Below are positions 36,476 through 43,930 of a stretch of DNA of 64,000 nucleotides, piece by piece. The notes under the pieces are model-generated. The model was not told the DNA's origin, did not search any database, and saw nothing but the letters and a program-made list of their open reading frames with translations. Every line of letters starts with the position of its first letter. The stretch's first letter is position 1. Made by a program: the position numbers and the translations under genes. This DNA comes from Clostridia bacterium (lineage in GTDB: Bacteria > Bacillota > Clostridia > Christensenellales > Aristaeellaceae), in contig JAFRBK010000047.1 of assembly GCA_017404985.1 (NCBI GenBank), positions 31,555-95,554 of the forward strand, read 5' to 3'.

Positions 36476-37212
36476 CACTGTTCTCCTTTCAGGTTTCTGC
36501 ATGCGTACATGATAATCGAAGCAGCCTCCCCCAGGACGGTCGGATCGCTGCAGTCCAGCCCCGGATCGCAGACGATATCGCTGACCGCCAGCAAGGACGG
36601 GGAGTAGGCGTCCGATCCGGAGAGAAGAAGGGCTACACGTTTACCGGCAGGGATCTGCTCCACGGGCACGGCCTTTCTCTTTCCGACCGTCACAAACAAA
36701 ACATGCTGTTCCCGAAGCATCCGGATCGCGTCCGTAAAGGGCAGGCTCAGGATGGGGAGCTCCAGCTGATTGTCCATTCCGCTTCTGGTCACCGGCCTGT
36801 ACCAGGGATTGGCCGAATTTCCGGTCAGCAGGATGCCGTCAAAGCCGAAGCTGCGGGCGCTGCGAATGACGGTGCCGAGCGCGCCCGTTTCGTGATAATT
36901 GTCCAGCACCAGAATCCTCTCGAACTTTTCGATTCTCAGCTTCGGCTTTTTCACGACAGCAAACCAGTATCCGGTGTCCATGCCGATTTCCGCGGCAACC
37001 TCTTCCGAGATCCAGGTCCTGTCCATATCTTCAAACAGCCCGTATTCGCGTACCTTCTCGTGGATCACAAATTCCGTCAAAAGGCCGCGTTCGACTGCCC
37101 CTTTGAGCATGCGCAAACTGTCCGTAACAAAATATTCGCCGTTTCTGTCGTCACCCGCATACAGTTCTTTCCATTTTTTTACTTTCGGATGGCGCGCTGA
37201 GTGAATGTTCAT
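36475..37212 (-). CDS. SpoU/TrmH-family methyltransferase, copy 1
   Basis: 245 residues, with GGAGGA upstream of the ATG at 37212. It has an N-terminal substrate domain and a SPOUT part with RILVLDNYHETGALGTVIRSARSFGFDGILL (motif 1) and ALLLSGSDAYSPS in the place of motif 2. The usual GNEG Asn/Glu is missing. DPTVLGEAASIIMYA is in the place of motif 3, where the conserved Asn is also missing. Loss of these residues suggests a changed or non-catalytic role. Paired with copy 2, it may form a heterodimer, since SpoU enzymes work as dimers; that is inference. The non-coding block lies between it and the reverse transcriptase. Confidence 0.8.
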   Translation of the reverse strand: MNIHSARHPKVKKWKELYAGDDRNGEYFVTDSLRMLKGAVERGLLTEFVIHEKVREYGLFEDMDRTWISEEVAAEIGMDTGYWFAVVKKPKLRIEKFERILVLDNYHETGALGTVIRSARSFGFDGILLTGNSANPWYRPVTRSGMDNQLELPILSLPFTDAIRMLREQHVLFVTVGKRKAVPVEQIPAGKRVALLLSGSDAYSPSLLAVSDIVCDPGLDCSDPTVLGEAASIIMYACRNLKGEQ

Positions 37213-37236
37213 GAGGAATTCCTCCGGTTTTTTTCC

Positions 37237-37459
37237 TATAATAAGCGAATACCTTGTCAGAGCGAAAACCCCGACAAGGCATCATGTGTCGAGGGAAGGA
37301 ATCGAAAAGGACCACCTTTCAAAACAGTCCTCGGTTTCGGCTGCCCGTAAAGCCTTTTCATGGAAACCGGGACGGTTTCTCTACGGACGCGCCGGTTTAA
37401 AAGCGCACCCTCGACAGGAAGATTATCCCATTTTGGGGTTGATTTTTCAAGTTTTTTTT
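37237..37459 (+). ncRNA. Candidate structured non-coding RNA beside the reverse transcriptase gene
   Basis: The 274-base gap has no ORF but strong structure. CCTTGTC (37252-37258) pairs with GACAAGG (37273-37279). TGTCGAGGG (37287-37295) pairs with CCCTCGACA (37408-37416) and encloses three arms: CGAAA/AGGAC (37303-37312) with GTCCT/TTTCG (37327-37339), GAAACCG/CGGTTTC (37363-37379), and GCGC/GCGC (37389-37406). A TATAAT (37237-37242) starts it and CCCA-TTT-TGGG with T-runs (to 37459) ends it on the plus strand, so plus-strand transcription is favoured. The same pairings exist on the minus strand, where it would be part of the operon mRNA or a retron-like RNA. Strand and function are uncertain. 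Confidence 0.55.
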
Positions 37460-37486
37460 CCTTTCAGGGCCGTATCTTCCCGTTCG

Positions 37487-38719
37487 TCACATCCTGCTGT
37501 TGCGCGGATGATCGTTCCGTTTCTCCAGGTAGCTGTAATACGCACGGACAAGCGGTACATATCCGGTTTCCCTGATTTCCGGATAGCGGTAGCGGTATTT
37601 GGCGTTGGTCCGCCTGCCGGTGGCGACGTACCGCAGGCATTCCTGGGATAAGTGATCCAGGCGCTTCAGGCGTTCCGTCGTGGTGATATAGGGGAAGAAC
37701 CTGTCTGTCCAGCTGACCCAGTCTTCCTCCCCCGGGCCGTAAAAATAGTCGTGGATGTGCATCGCCATGAGTTCCAGACCTTCTTCTCTTGTGAAGCAGC
37801 CCTTCTTCACCTGGCGGCAGATGTTGTCGGCGCGGTGCTTCATCCTGCCGCATACCTTTGCGTAGGTATTGTCAGCGATGTCCATTGTGTCCGGCGCAAA
37901 CTTGATCCCGAGCAGGTCAAACGCTTCGCCGGGCGGAACGATGCCGCTCTTCTCTTCGTTCAGGCTGAGCCGGAAGCCCGCGATCCTCTCCCTCAGCTCC
38001 CGCATCAGCCGTTCGGCCGTCCCGGCGTCATCACAGATCATGCAGATGTCGTCGGAGTAGCGGCTGCAGATACGTACATTCTCTGCCATAAACCGGTCGA
38101 TATCCAGCAGATAGATGTTTTGCAGGAAGGCGGTGGTGGGGTTGCCCGGAAGAACGGAAGTGAAGCCTTTTTCCAGTTTCCCTTTTCGGTAATAGATGTT
38201 CCTGGTAATCAACCACATGATAAAGCGATACACTTCCGGTTCATCCGAAAGCATCTGCTTCAGCTTTCCGTCCAGGAGTTCGGGATCGATCGATTCTCCG
38301 AATTTGCTGATATCCGCCTGGATGACATACTTCCTGCGATGCGGGTCATTGTTACGGATGGACCGGAACAGTTTCCAGGACGGATAGGTCTTTCGGAAGG
38401 AGTACAGCGAGTCCGGAAGCCGGTCGTCATAGCGATCCATCAGCATGAAGGACAGATACTGAAGCAGAATCTTGTTTTCGTCGGTGTACCTGTATACCTT
38501 CCGTTTTTTCTGGCTTTTCCCCTTCGGGAGCAGAATCAGGGTCGGCGGCTCAAAATACCAGTCGCCTTCGATCAGCCGCTGAAGGTCCGCGTCAAATCGG
38601 TCCGTCAGAATATAGGCCTCTATGCTTTCCACTTCCATCGGGTCGCTGTTGACGGCTTCCCTGCGCTTGCGCAGAAAAGCGGCTTTCCACTCCGGGTGCT
38701 TCATTTCCTCAAATATCAT
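37487..38719 (-). CDS. Reverse transcriptase (group II-intron/Abi-like, no maturase or endonuclease domain)
   Basis: 410 residues. The ATG at 38719 overlaps the desulfurase stop (ATGA). RT palm motifs: motif A QADISKFGESID (D136), a B-like loop LPGNPTTAFLQNIYL in place of the usual QGxxxSP, the catalytic YSDD box (221-224), then LNEEKSGIV and the FDLLGIKF thumb entry. The N-terminal fingers region (LPKGKSQKKRKVYRYTDENKILLQYL) is normal. About 110 residues follow the palm, with no HNH or maturase X domain seen. It lacks the diversity-generating SQ motif. An intact catalytic centre implies active polymerisation. Its neighbours suggest a defence or regulatory role rather than an intron. Confidence 0.9.
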   Translation of the reverse strand: MIFEEMKHPEWKAAFLRKRREAVNSDPMEVESIEAYILTDRFDADLQRLIEGDWYFEPPTLILLPKGKSQKKRKVYRYTDENKILLQYLSFMLMDRYDDRLPDSLYSFRKTYPSWKLFRSIRNNDPHRRKYVIQADISKFGESIDPELLDGKLKQMLSDEPEVYRFIMWLITRNIYYRKGKLEKGFTSVLPGNPTTAFLQNIYLLDIDRFMAENVRICSRYSDDICMICDDAGTAERLMRELRERIAGFRLSLNEEKSGIVPPGEAFDLLGIKFAPDTMDIADNTYAKVCGRMKHRADNICRQVKKGCFTREEGLELMAMHIHDYFYGPGEEDWVSWTDRFFPYITTTERLKRLDHLSQECLRYVATGRRTNAKYRYRYPEIRETGYVPLVRAYYSYLEKRNDHPRNSRM

Positions 38720-39828
38720 TGCGCTTCTCCCGCGATCTTTCTCAGATGTCCCGCGATGGTCCTGACTTCTTCTTCGGTGTTGAATCGCCCCAGAGAGACC
38801 CTCACGGTGCCTCTGGCCCATTCTTCAGGCATTCCCATGGCCTTCAGCACGTGCGAAATCGTTGTTCTTCCGCTCGTGCATGCCGACCCTGTCGAGATGG
38901 CGACACCCATCAGGTCCATGCGGTGCAGGATGGCCTCTCCGTCCAGTCCCCTGAAGGACAGGCTCATATTGCCCGGCACATGGTTTTCCGCGCCGTTGTA
39001 CCGGAATTCCATCCCTTCCAGGGCCCCGAGCAGAATGCGCTCATAGGCCCGCAGTCTTTCGGCCGTTTCCTCCATGACCCCGGCATTGATCTCCAGCGCC
39101 CTGGCCATGCCGGCAATGGCCGCCACATTCTCGGTTCCCGCACGGTTTCCCCGCTCCTGCGCCCCGCCATCCTGATAAGGCAGAAGCGGGATTCCGGTTT
39201 TTCTGTAGAGGAAGCCAATACCCTTGGGCCCGTTAAATTTGTGCGCCGACGCCGACAGCAGATCGACGCCGAGTTCTTTTACGTTGACCGGGATATGTCC
39301 TGCTGCCTGCACGGCATCGGTGTGAAAAAACGCGCCTCTTTCATGCGCCGCCTCCGCAAGCGATGCGATCGGCTCAATCGCGCCGGTCTCGTTGTTGGCC
39401 AGCTGAACCGTCACGAGCGCGGTGTCCTCCCGCAGCAGGCTTTTCAGCTTCTCCGGCAGGATCGTCCCGTCACGCTCCGGCGGAACATAGCTGACTTCCC
39501 GCCCCTGCCTTTTCATGGCTTCGCAGGCATGCAGAACGGCGTGGTGTTCCAAGGCACCGGCCACGATATGGTTTCTCCCCACGGGATTCGTCCCTTTGAT
39601 GGCCCAGTTGTCGCTCTCTGTTCCGCCGGACGTAAAAAAAATTTCCTCCGGTTCCGCCCCCAGAATGCCCGCGATAGTCTCCCGCGCCCCGGCGATTGCC
39701 TTTTTCGCCTTCCGCGCGAAAGAATAGGGCTGGGACGGATTGGCATATTCCTCTTTCAGATAAGGAAGCATGGCTTCCAGGGCCGCCGGGTCAAGCCTTG
39801 TCGTGGCGGCGTTGTCTGCGTATATCAT
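38716..39828 (-). CDS. Cysteine desulfurase (NifS/IscS-like)
   Basis: 370 residues, PLP fold type I. MIYADNAATT N-terminus, ANNETGAIEP, HTDAVQAAGH, PLP-lysine in SASAHKFNGPKG, and the active Cys in the flexible loop STGSACTSG. It removes sulfur from cysteine as an enzyme persulfide for Fe-S cluster, tRNA or DNA thiolation. The start at 39828 follows the zinc-ribbon gene by four bases, and the stop overlaps the RT start. The context with a PP-loop reductase suggests it feeds that enzyme, as DndA/SspA do for DndC/SspD (established analogy). Local Fe-S supply for the radical SAM enzymes is another option. Confidence 0.93.
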   Translation of the reverse strand: MIYADNAATTRLDPAALEAMLPYLKEEYANPSQPYSFARKAKKAIAGARETIAGILGAEPEEIFFTSGGTESDNWAIKGTNPVGRNHIVAGALEHHAVLHACEAMKRQGREVSYVPPERDGTILPEKLKSLLREDTALVTVQLANNETGAIEPIASLAEAAHERGAFFHTDAVQAAGHIPVNVKELGVDLLSASAHKFNGPKGIGFLYRKTGIPLLPYQDGGAQERGNRAGTENVAAIAGMARALEINAGVMEETAERLRAYERILLGALEGMEFRYNGAENHVPGNMSLSFRGLDGEAILHRMDLMGVAISTGSACTSGRTTISHVLKAMGMPEEWARGTVRVSLGRFNTEEEVRTIAGHLRKIAGEAQ

Positions 39829-39832
39829 CTGT

Positions 39833-40036
39833 CTAATCCCCAAACAGCGTGCATCCGCTCTCTTTGAAATCCTCGATCTTGTTCTCCAGGTCCTGCACAG
39901 TCACGCCGAATTCCTCGGCCATGCATTCCAGGCAAAGGAACTCCTCTGTTTCGAGGCCGTTGAGTTTTCGGTTCAGCGCGATCTCGTCCCGGCCCAGCCT
40001 GCTTCCGCACCCTTCGCAGTTTATCATTTCTGTCAC
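39833..40036 (-). CDS. Small zinc-ribbon protein (67 aa)
   Basis: 67 residues. Two Cys pairs, C-x2-C near residues 7-10 (CEGC) and 35-38 (CLEC), would make a zinc knuckle, followed by an acidic helix and a Cys near the C-terminus (SGCTLFGD). GTG start at 40036 with GGAGG seven bases upstream. It lies three bases after the radical SAM gene and four before the desulfurase, so it is translationally tied to both. It could be a sulfur carrier or adaptor. No named family recognised. Confidence 0.78.
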   Translation of the reverse strand: MTEMINCEGCGSRLGRDEIALNRKLNGLETEEFLCLECMAEEFGVTVQDLENKIEDFKESGCTLFGD

Positions 40037-40039
40037 AAT

Positions 40040-41431
40040 TCAACCTCCAAGTGGGTTCACATTGCGCCAGCCTTCCATGATGGCGGCGTACTTTTCATAC
40101 CAGCCGTTCTCGAAAAAGGCACATTTTGTCGGGTCAGTTCCGAGAAGGCTGCCGTCATACAGACTGGACATGGCCGGGCAGCCGCCCTGACAGTTTTTCC
40201 CCCATTTGCAGCTGCCGCATTTTCTGTTCTTCTGCAGCTTTTCGCCGCAGGTATGGGTCAGTGCGTCCACAAAGACTCCGCCGGTCATGGCCTTCTGCAG
40301 GCCGACTTCCTTCACATTGTCCATTCTGATGCCCATTTTCCCGTATAGCCCCGCGAGGGGGGCACAGGGAATGATATCACCGTTTGCGAGCACCGAGGGT
40401 TTATGGAACATCGCCGAGCAGATCGGGGCGTTTTCGTTATATTTGCCCGCCCCCGCCTTGACAGGATAGCAGGTCCAGGTGTTCCGCTTTCCATTCAGAT
40501 ACATGCTCTGCCAGATGACCACCGGCGTTTTGATCCCGCCTTCCTTGTACATCTTCGCAAAGTCCGCGGAAAACTGGTAGTATTCATCGACCGGTAAGCT
40601 CATCCCTTCGGCGTTTTCCGCCCAGCGGGGAACCTCAGTGGTGCGGATGATGCGGATCGCATCCACGCCCATTTCACCCAGCAGCTTAACAGAGTCAAAC
40701 ATGCAGCCCCTGTTTTTACGGTTGAGGTTGGCATTTATTACGACATTGAAGCCCGCTTCTACACAGAGGCGAATGGCACGCAGCGCCTTTTCTTCCGCAC
40801 CTTCGTGCTGCCGAAGCCAGTCGTGCGTACCGAGGCCGTCAAAGGAGATCATAATCTGTGTGCCCGGGAAGAGGCTGTTGATGGTATCCAGCAATTCTTC
40901 GGTCAGGTTGGAGCCGTTGGTAATCAGGGTCGCCAGCCACAGCCTCCTTGACCGGATTTCCTGCAGGATCTCACGGAACTGCGGATGCAGGGTCGGTTCC
41001 CCGCCGGTCAGACGCACGCCCGTCAGGCCGCATTCCACCATGCCGTCCAGAAGCTTCTGTGCTTCTTCCAGCGTGAAAAAAGCCCTGCCGGAGCTGTGCA
41101 CATCCGCCGCATGGAAACAATGCAGACAGTTATAGTTGCAGATATCAGTGATATTCCAGTCAATGTTTTGGACGTAGTAATTCGGATATTCCTTTATTTG
41201 ATCCGGAAGAAGCTGTTCAGCGCCCTTTTCGACCGGATGGATCATCCTTGCTGCTTCCAGCTTACTTGTCATAAAACATTTCTGAAGTTCGTTATTCCCG
41301 TCGCATTGTCTGAGGATTTCATACTCTTCATCCGACAGAGGATAACGTTTCAGACGGTCGCGGAACAGATAATATCCGCCCCCGCCCCGCCATTTTTTGA
41401 TCAGAATGTCATTGTTTAAAATAAAAAACAT
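40040..41431 (-). CDS. Radical SAM/SPASM peptide maturase 1
   Basis: 463 residues. Radical SAM cluster C98-x3-C102-x2-C105 (CNYNCLHC), GGEPTLHP, and a C-terminal SPASM region with many Cys (IICSAMF-like, CGSCKWGKNCQGGCP and TKCAFF) that would hold two auxiliary [4Fe-4S] clusters. An N-terminal domain of about 85 residues may be a peptide-binding RRE-like wing. These enzymes install thioether, C-C or other crosslinks or epimerise residues in ribosomal peptides. It is cotranscribed with the zinc-ribbon and desulfurase genes. The region just upstream of the ATG matches the end of a maturase-2-like gene (see repeats), so the two maturases were once adjacent. Confidence 0.9.
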   Translation of the reverse strand: MFFILNNDILIKKWRGGGGYYLFRDRLKRYPLSDEEYEILRQCDGNNELQKCFMTSKLEAARMIHPVEKGAEQLLPDQIKEYPNYYVQNIDWNITDICNYNCLHCFHAADVHSSGRAFFTLEEAQKLLDGMVECGLTGVRLTGGEPTLHPQFREILQEIRSRRLWLATLITNGSNLTEELLDTINSLFPGTQIMISFDGLGTHDWLRQHEGAEEKALRAIRLCVEAGFNVVINANLNRKNRGCMFDSVKLLGEMGVDAIRIIRTTEVPRWAENAEGMSLPVDEYYQFSADFAKMYKEGGIKTPVVIWQSMYLNGKRNTWTCYPVKAGAGKYNENAPICSAMFHKPSVLANGDIIPCAPLAGLYGKMGIRMDNVKEVGLQKAMTGGVFVDALTHTCGEKLQKNRKCGSCKWGKNCQGGCPAMSSLYDGSLLGTDPTKCAFFENGWYEKYAAIMEGWRNVNPLGG

Positions 41432-41476
41432 TTTTTCGTCTCACTTCTTCTTTTCATGGTGTGCCTGCCATGTTCT
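41416..41476 (-). repeat. Direct repeat copy 1 flanking the MBL gene
   Basis: About 60 bases, roughly three-quarters identical to 42533-42592. On the minus strand it reads as a relic maturase-2 C-terminus (WQAHHEKKK then stop at 41441) followed by the start of maturase 1 (MFFIL). It lies in the roughly 290-base gap upstream of maturase 1. Confidence 0.65.
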
Positions 41477-41668
41477 CCGATACGTTAGTCAGCAGGTAGT
41501 CAATACCGTTCTTTGTCGTTCAAACTTCTCCTCCTTATATTTTGTTTCTCAGGATGTCCTGTACATCCGATCATATATACGAATAAGATAACATTTTTTG
41601 CAACCCCGGTCAACATTTATCAGGGGGGTGAGATCAGGGAATGGAAATATCAAATTCCGGAAACCCGC

Positions 41669-41698
41669 TTGCATTGAACCCGCAAAAAAGAATATAAT
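41669..41698 (+). promoter_or_regulatory. Promoter of the MBL-fold gene
   Basis: TTGCAT (41669-41674), an 18-base spacer and TATAAT (41693-41698), 28 bases before the GTG start. Confidence 0.7.
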
Positions 41699-41725
41699 AG
41701 AAGAATGTAAAGGCAGGTGGAAACT

Positions 41726-42472
41726 GTGGATCATGATCTGAATATCTACTGCCTGAAGGTGGGAAAAGCGGATGCTTTTGTGCTTTCCTCCGCCGGCGGG
41801 ACGGTCCTGATCGATACGGGATTGATCACCGAGGGCTCCAAAATCATGTCTTTTCTGAAAAGCCAGCACATTCAAAAGCTTGACTGGCTGATTATCACGC
41901 ATTTCCACCGCGACCATGTCGGCGGTGCAGCCAAGGTGCTGAAGGGGATCCAGGTGGATCATGTACTGCAGACCTCCTTATCCCACAAAAGCCTGGAATG
42001 TGTGATGTACCAGATGGCCCTGAAACGCCAGGGAATCGAAGCCGTGGCTCCGCGTGAAACCATGGACTTCCGGGTGGGCGATGTTGCCTACACCGTGCTT
42101 CCACCCAAAGGGAACTACAAGGATGACGAATGCAACAACTCAACGCTGATTATCACGGTGACCCACGGGAAAAACCGCTTTCTCTTCCCCGGAGACGCCG
42201 TGTCGGAACGGATCATGGAATACCTTGAAACCCAGCCGGAGCGCTGCGATTTCCTCAAGGTGCCCCATCACGGAAAAAAAGAGAAGGAGCTGGACCGGCT
42301 TCTGAAGACGGTCCAGCCCGATTATGCCATTATTACCTCTTCCACGCTAATGCCGGAGAAAAAGAGCACCCGAAAATCGCTGGAGGACGCGGGAGCGGAA
42401 GTGTTCCTGACCCGGAAAAACCCCGTCGTCCTGACAAGCGACGGGGAACACCTCAGCGTCCGCTACATGTGA
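41726..42472 (+). CDS. ComEC/Rec2-like metallo-beta-lactamase-fold hydrolase
   Basis: 248 residues. Zinc-site motif THFHRDHVGG (H-x-H-x-DH), VDHVLQ, FLFPGDA and KVPHHG, the pattern of the soluble C-terminal domain of ComEC and stand-alone relatives. GTG start at 41726 with AGGTGG five bases upstream; another GTG three codons earlier is too close to that site. No transmembrane segments or signal peptide. It is the only plus-strand gene between two maturase genes and is flanked by 60-base direct repeats, so it appears inserted. It may cleave nucleic acid or phosphoesters; the substrate is unknown. Confidence 0.85.
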   Translation: MDHDLNIYCLKVGKADAFVLSSAGGTVLIDTGLITEGSKIMSFLKSQHIQKLDWLIITHFHRDHVGGAAKVLKGIQVDHVLQTSLSHKSLECVMYQMALKRQGIEAVAPRETMDFRVGDVAYTVLPPKGNYKDDECNNSTLIITVTHGKNRFLFPGDAVSERIMEYLETQPERCDFLKVPHHGKKEKELDRLLKTVQPDYAIITSSTLMPEKKSTRKSLEDAGAEVFLTRKNPVVLTSDGEHLSVRYM

Positions 42473-42490
42473 TTTCCGGCCCTGTCCGTT

Positions 42491-42550
42491 TCACTTCAGT
42501 TTCTCTTTCAAATCATTCCACGGCATGAGCGCGGATAAAATAAAACACAT
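42491..42550 (-). pseudogene. Relic of a maturase-1-like N-terminus
   Basis: Nineteen codons (MCFILSALMPWNDLKEKLK) directly after the maturase 2 stop. The first residues match MFFILNND, the start of maturase 1, and the bases around them match 41416-41476. It is best read as the severed 5' end of a duplicated maturase 1 gene. Confidence 0.55.
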
Positions 42551-42592
42551 TTTCGTCTCATCTCTTTTTTTCAAGGCGTGCCTGCCAGACGG
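42533..42592 (-). repeat. Direct repeat copy 2 flanking the MBL gene
   Basis: Matches 41416-41476 in the same orientation. It covers the end of maturase 2 (VWQARLEKKR) and the relic start MCFIL. Confidence 0.65.
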
Positions 42593-43889
42593 CCAGGGCG
42601 TAAGCCTCCGGTTCGTTTTTGTACGGCACGCACTGGCGTTCCATATAAATTCGTTTGTTCGGGCAGCCGCCGCAGCAGGCGGGTAGCCACAGACAATCCC
42701 GGCATTCCGCGTCCCGCAAAGCACCAGCGGTATTGAGATAAACCGTCAGTTTATCCGGATCATCAGCCGTACCTAAGGGATCCTTCGGGTCCCAGCGTTT
42801 TGCGCTGCCAAAGCTATGCTCCGGCTTATCCACATCCTCCCAGCATTTCTGCAGCCGGCCCTTTTCGTCGATTCCAACGCCCCAAAGGTGGTGAGCCATG
42901 CAGTAGTGACCTCTGCCTCGATGGAACCTGTGGGAATCCTGCATGATGCCGACTTCAGCGGAATCCGTACCGCAGAGCAGATTCACATTGCTCTGCCTTT
43001 CATCGGAGGCATCATTCCCGGAAACAGGAGCCGGGTAGTATCTGAGATCGTTTCCGCTTTCTTCCGCAAGCGTCTGAACGAATGCTTTCAGCTGTTCCAT
43101 CTCTCCCTTGTTCGCTGCGTGAACATTGTGACGGATATTGATTTTACCGGAAATTTTGACGGTCCGCAGATTCTCCGTGATCCTAAAAAAGGTCGGACCG
43201 CCGCCCGCCAGATGGCGGGTAGCGTCATGTGCCGGGCCGATACCGTCCAGGGTGATCTGGTAAGAATTTACTTTCACCCGGGAAAGCATATCTGCCTTTT
43301 CCTGATCCAGCAGGTATCCGTTGGTGATGATCGTCGCCTGATAATCCGCGCCTTTATCCGCCGACAGTTTGATCAGCCGGTCTGAAAGGGATTCGATCAC
43401 ATCCGGCGCCAGCAGCGGTTCTCCGCCGAACCAGGTGACATGCAGATGCTTTGCCCCTGATGCATTCAGCATACGTTCTGCCAGGGCAACAATATCATCC
43501 TGCACCTCGGCATTCATTTTTTCCGCCTTATGGTTTTCAAAGCAGTAGGGACAGTCAAAATTACAGCCCATCGTCGGACAGACCGTCAGGCCGACACTGA
43601 CCGGGTAGGCGCAGGCGCCCCGGGCCAGCGACTCCAGCATTGCCTGTTCGTCAAAATTGACAATGATTCCGGCTTTCTTATAGCGTTCGAGGACCGGGCT
43701 GTCTTCCGACAGGGTATCCAGCGCGCTCAGCGGGAGCATGTCGATCGGGTCCATCGTAATACAGGTGCCCTTCATTAAATTGACGATGATAAACCCTTTG
43801 TTTTCGGGATGCTTTGCGGAAATATTGTATCTTGATAAGCGCCAGCCGGCTTCTGACGCGGTACGGGGCTCAGCATGATCATTTTTCAT
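42558..43889 (-). CDS. Radical SAM/SPASM peptide maturase 2 (Nif11/NHLP-associated type)
   Basis: 443 residues from the ATG at 43889 (AGGG upstream). An ATG at 43931 that overlaps the exporter stop (TGATG) is an alternative giving 14 more residues. Radical SAM Cys C109-x3-C113-x2-C116 (CNFDCPYCF) is preceded by C104, then WFGGEPLL. The SPASM region CRDCLWLPACCGGCPN and a final Cys bind auxiliary clusters. The N-terminal 100 residues resemble the peptide-recognition region of CcpM-like maturases. It directly follows the two NHLP exporters, which is strong context for modifying the Cys-containing precursor at 49296. Confidence 0.9.
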   Translation of the reverse strand: MKNDHAEPRTASEAGWRLSRYNISAKHPENKGFIIVNLMKGTCITMDPIDMLPLSALDTLSEDSPVLERYKKAGIIVNFDEQAMLESLARGACAYPVSVGLTVCPTMGCNFDCPYCFENHKAEKMNAEVQDDIVALAERMLNASGAKHLHVTWFGGEPLLAPDVIESLSDRLIKLSADKGADYQATIITNGYLLDQEKADMLSRVKVNSYQITLDGIGPAHDATRHLAGGGPTFFRITENLRTVKISGKINIRHNVHAANKGEMEQLKAFVQTLAEESGNDLRYYPAPVSGNDASDERQSNVNLLCGTDSAEVGIMQDSHRFHRGRGHYCMAHHLWGVGIDEKGRLQKCWEDVDKPEHSFGSAKRWDPKDPLGTADDPDKLTVYLNTAGALRDAECRDCLWLPACCGGCPNKRIYMERQCVPYKNEPEAYALAVWQARLEKKR

Positions 43890-43930
43890 AATGTTTTTCC
43901 CTTTTTCTCCTTTTCGTAAAATATGGGTCA

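Noticed and set aside
37487-38719. Diversity-generating retroelement
   Set aside because: The RT lacks the SQ motif of DGR enzymes, and I found no template/variable repeat pair with A-directed differences nearby.
37487-38719. Group II intron
   Set aside because: No maturase X or HNH domain is present. The RT start overlaps the desulfurase stop, leaving no room for an intron 5' region, and no domain V-like hairpin was recognised.
41549-41962. 137-codon minus-strand frame before maturase 1
   Set aside because: It overlaps the MBL gene antisense and spans its promoter; there is no domain or RBS support.
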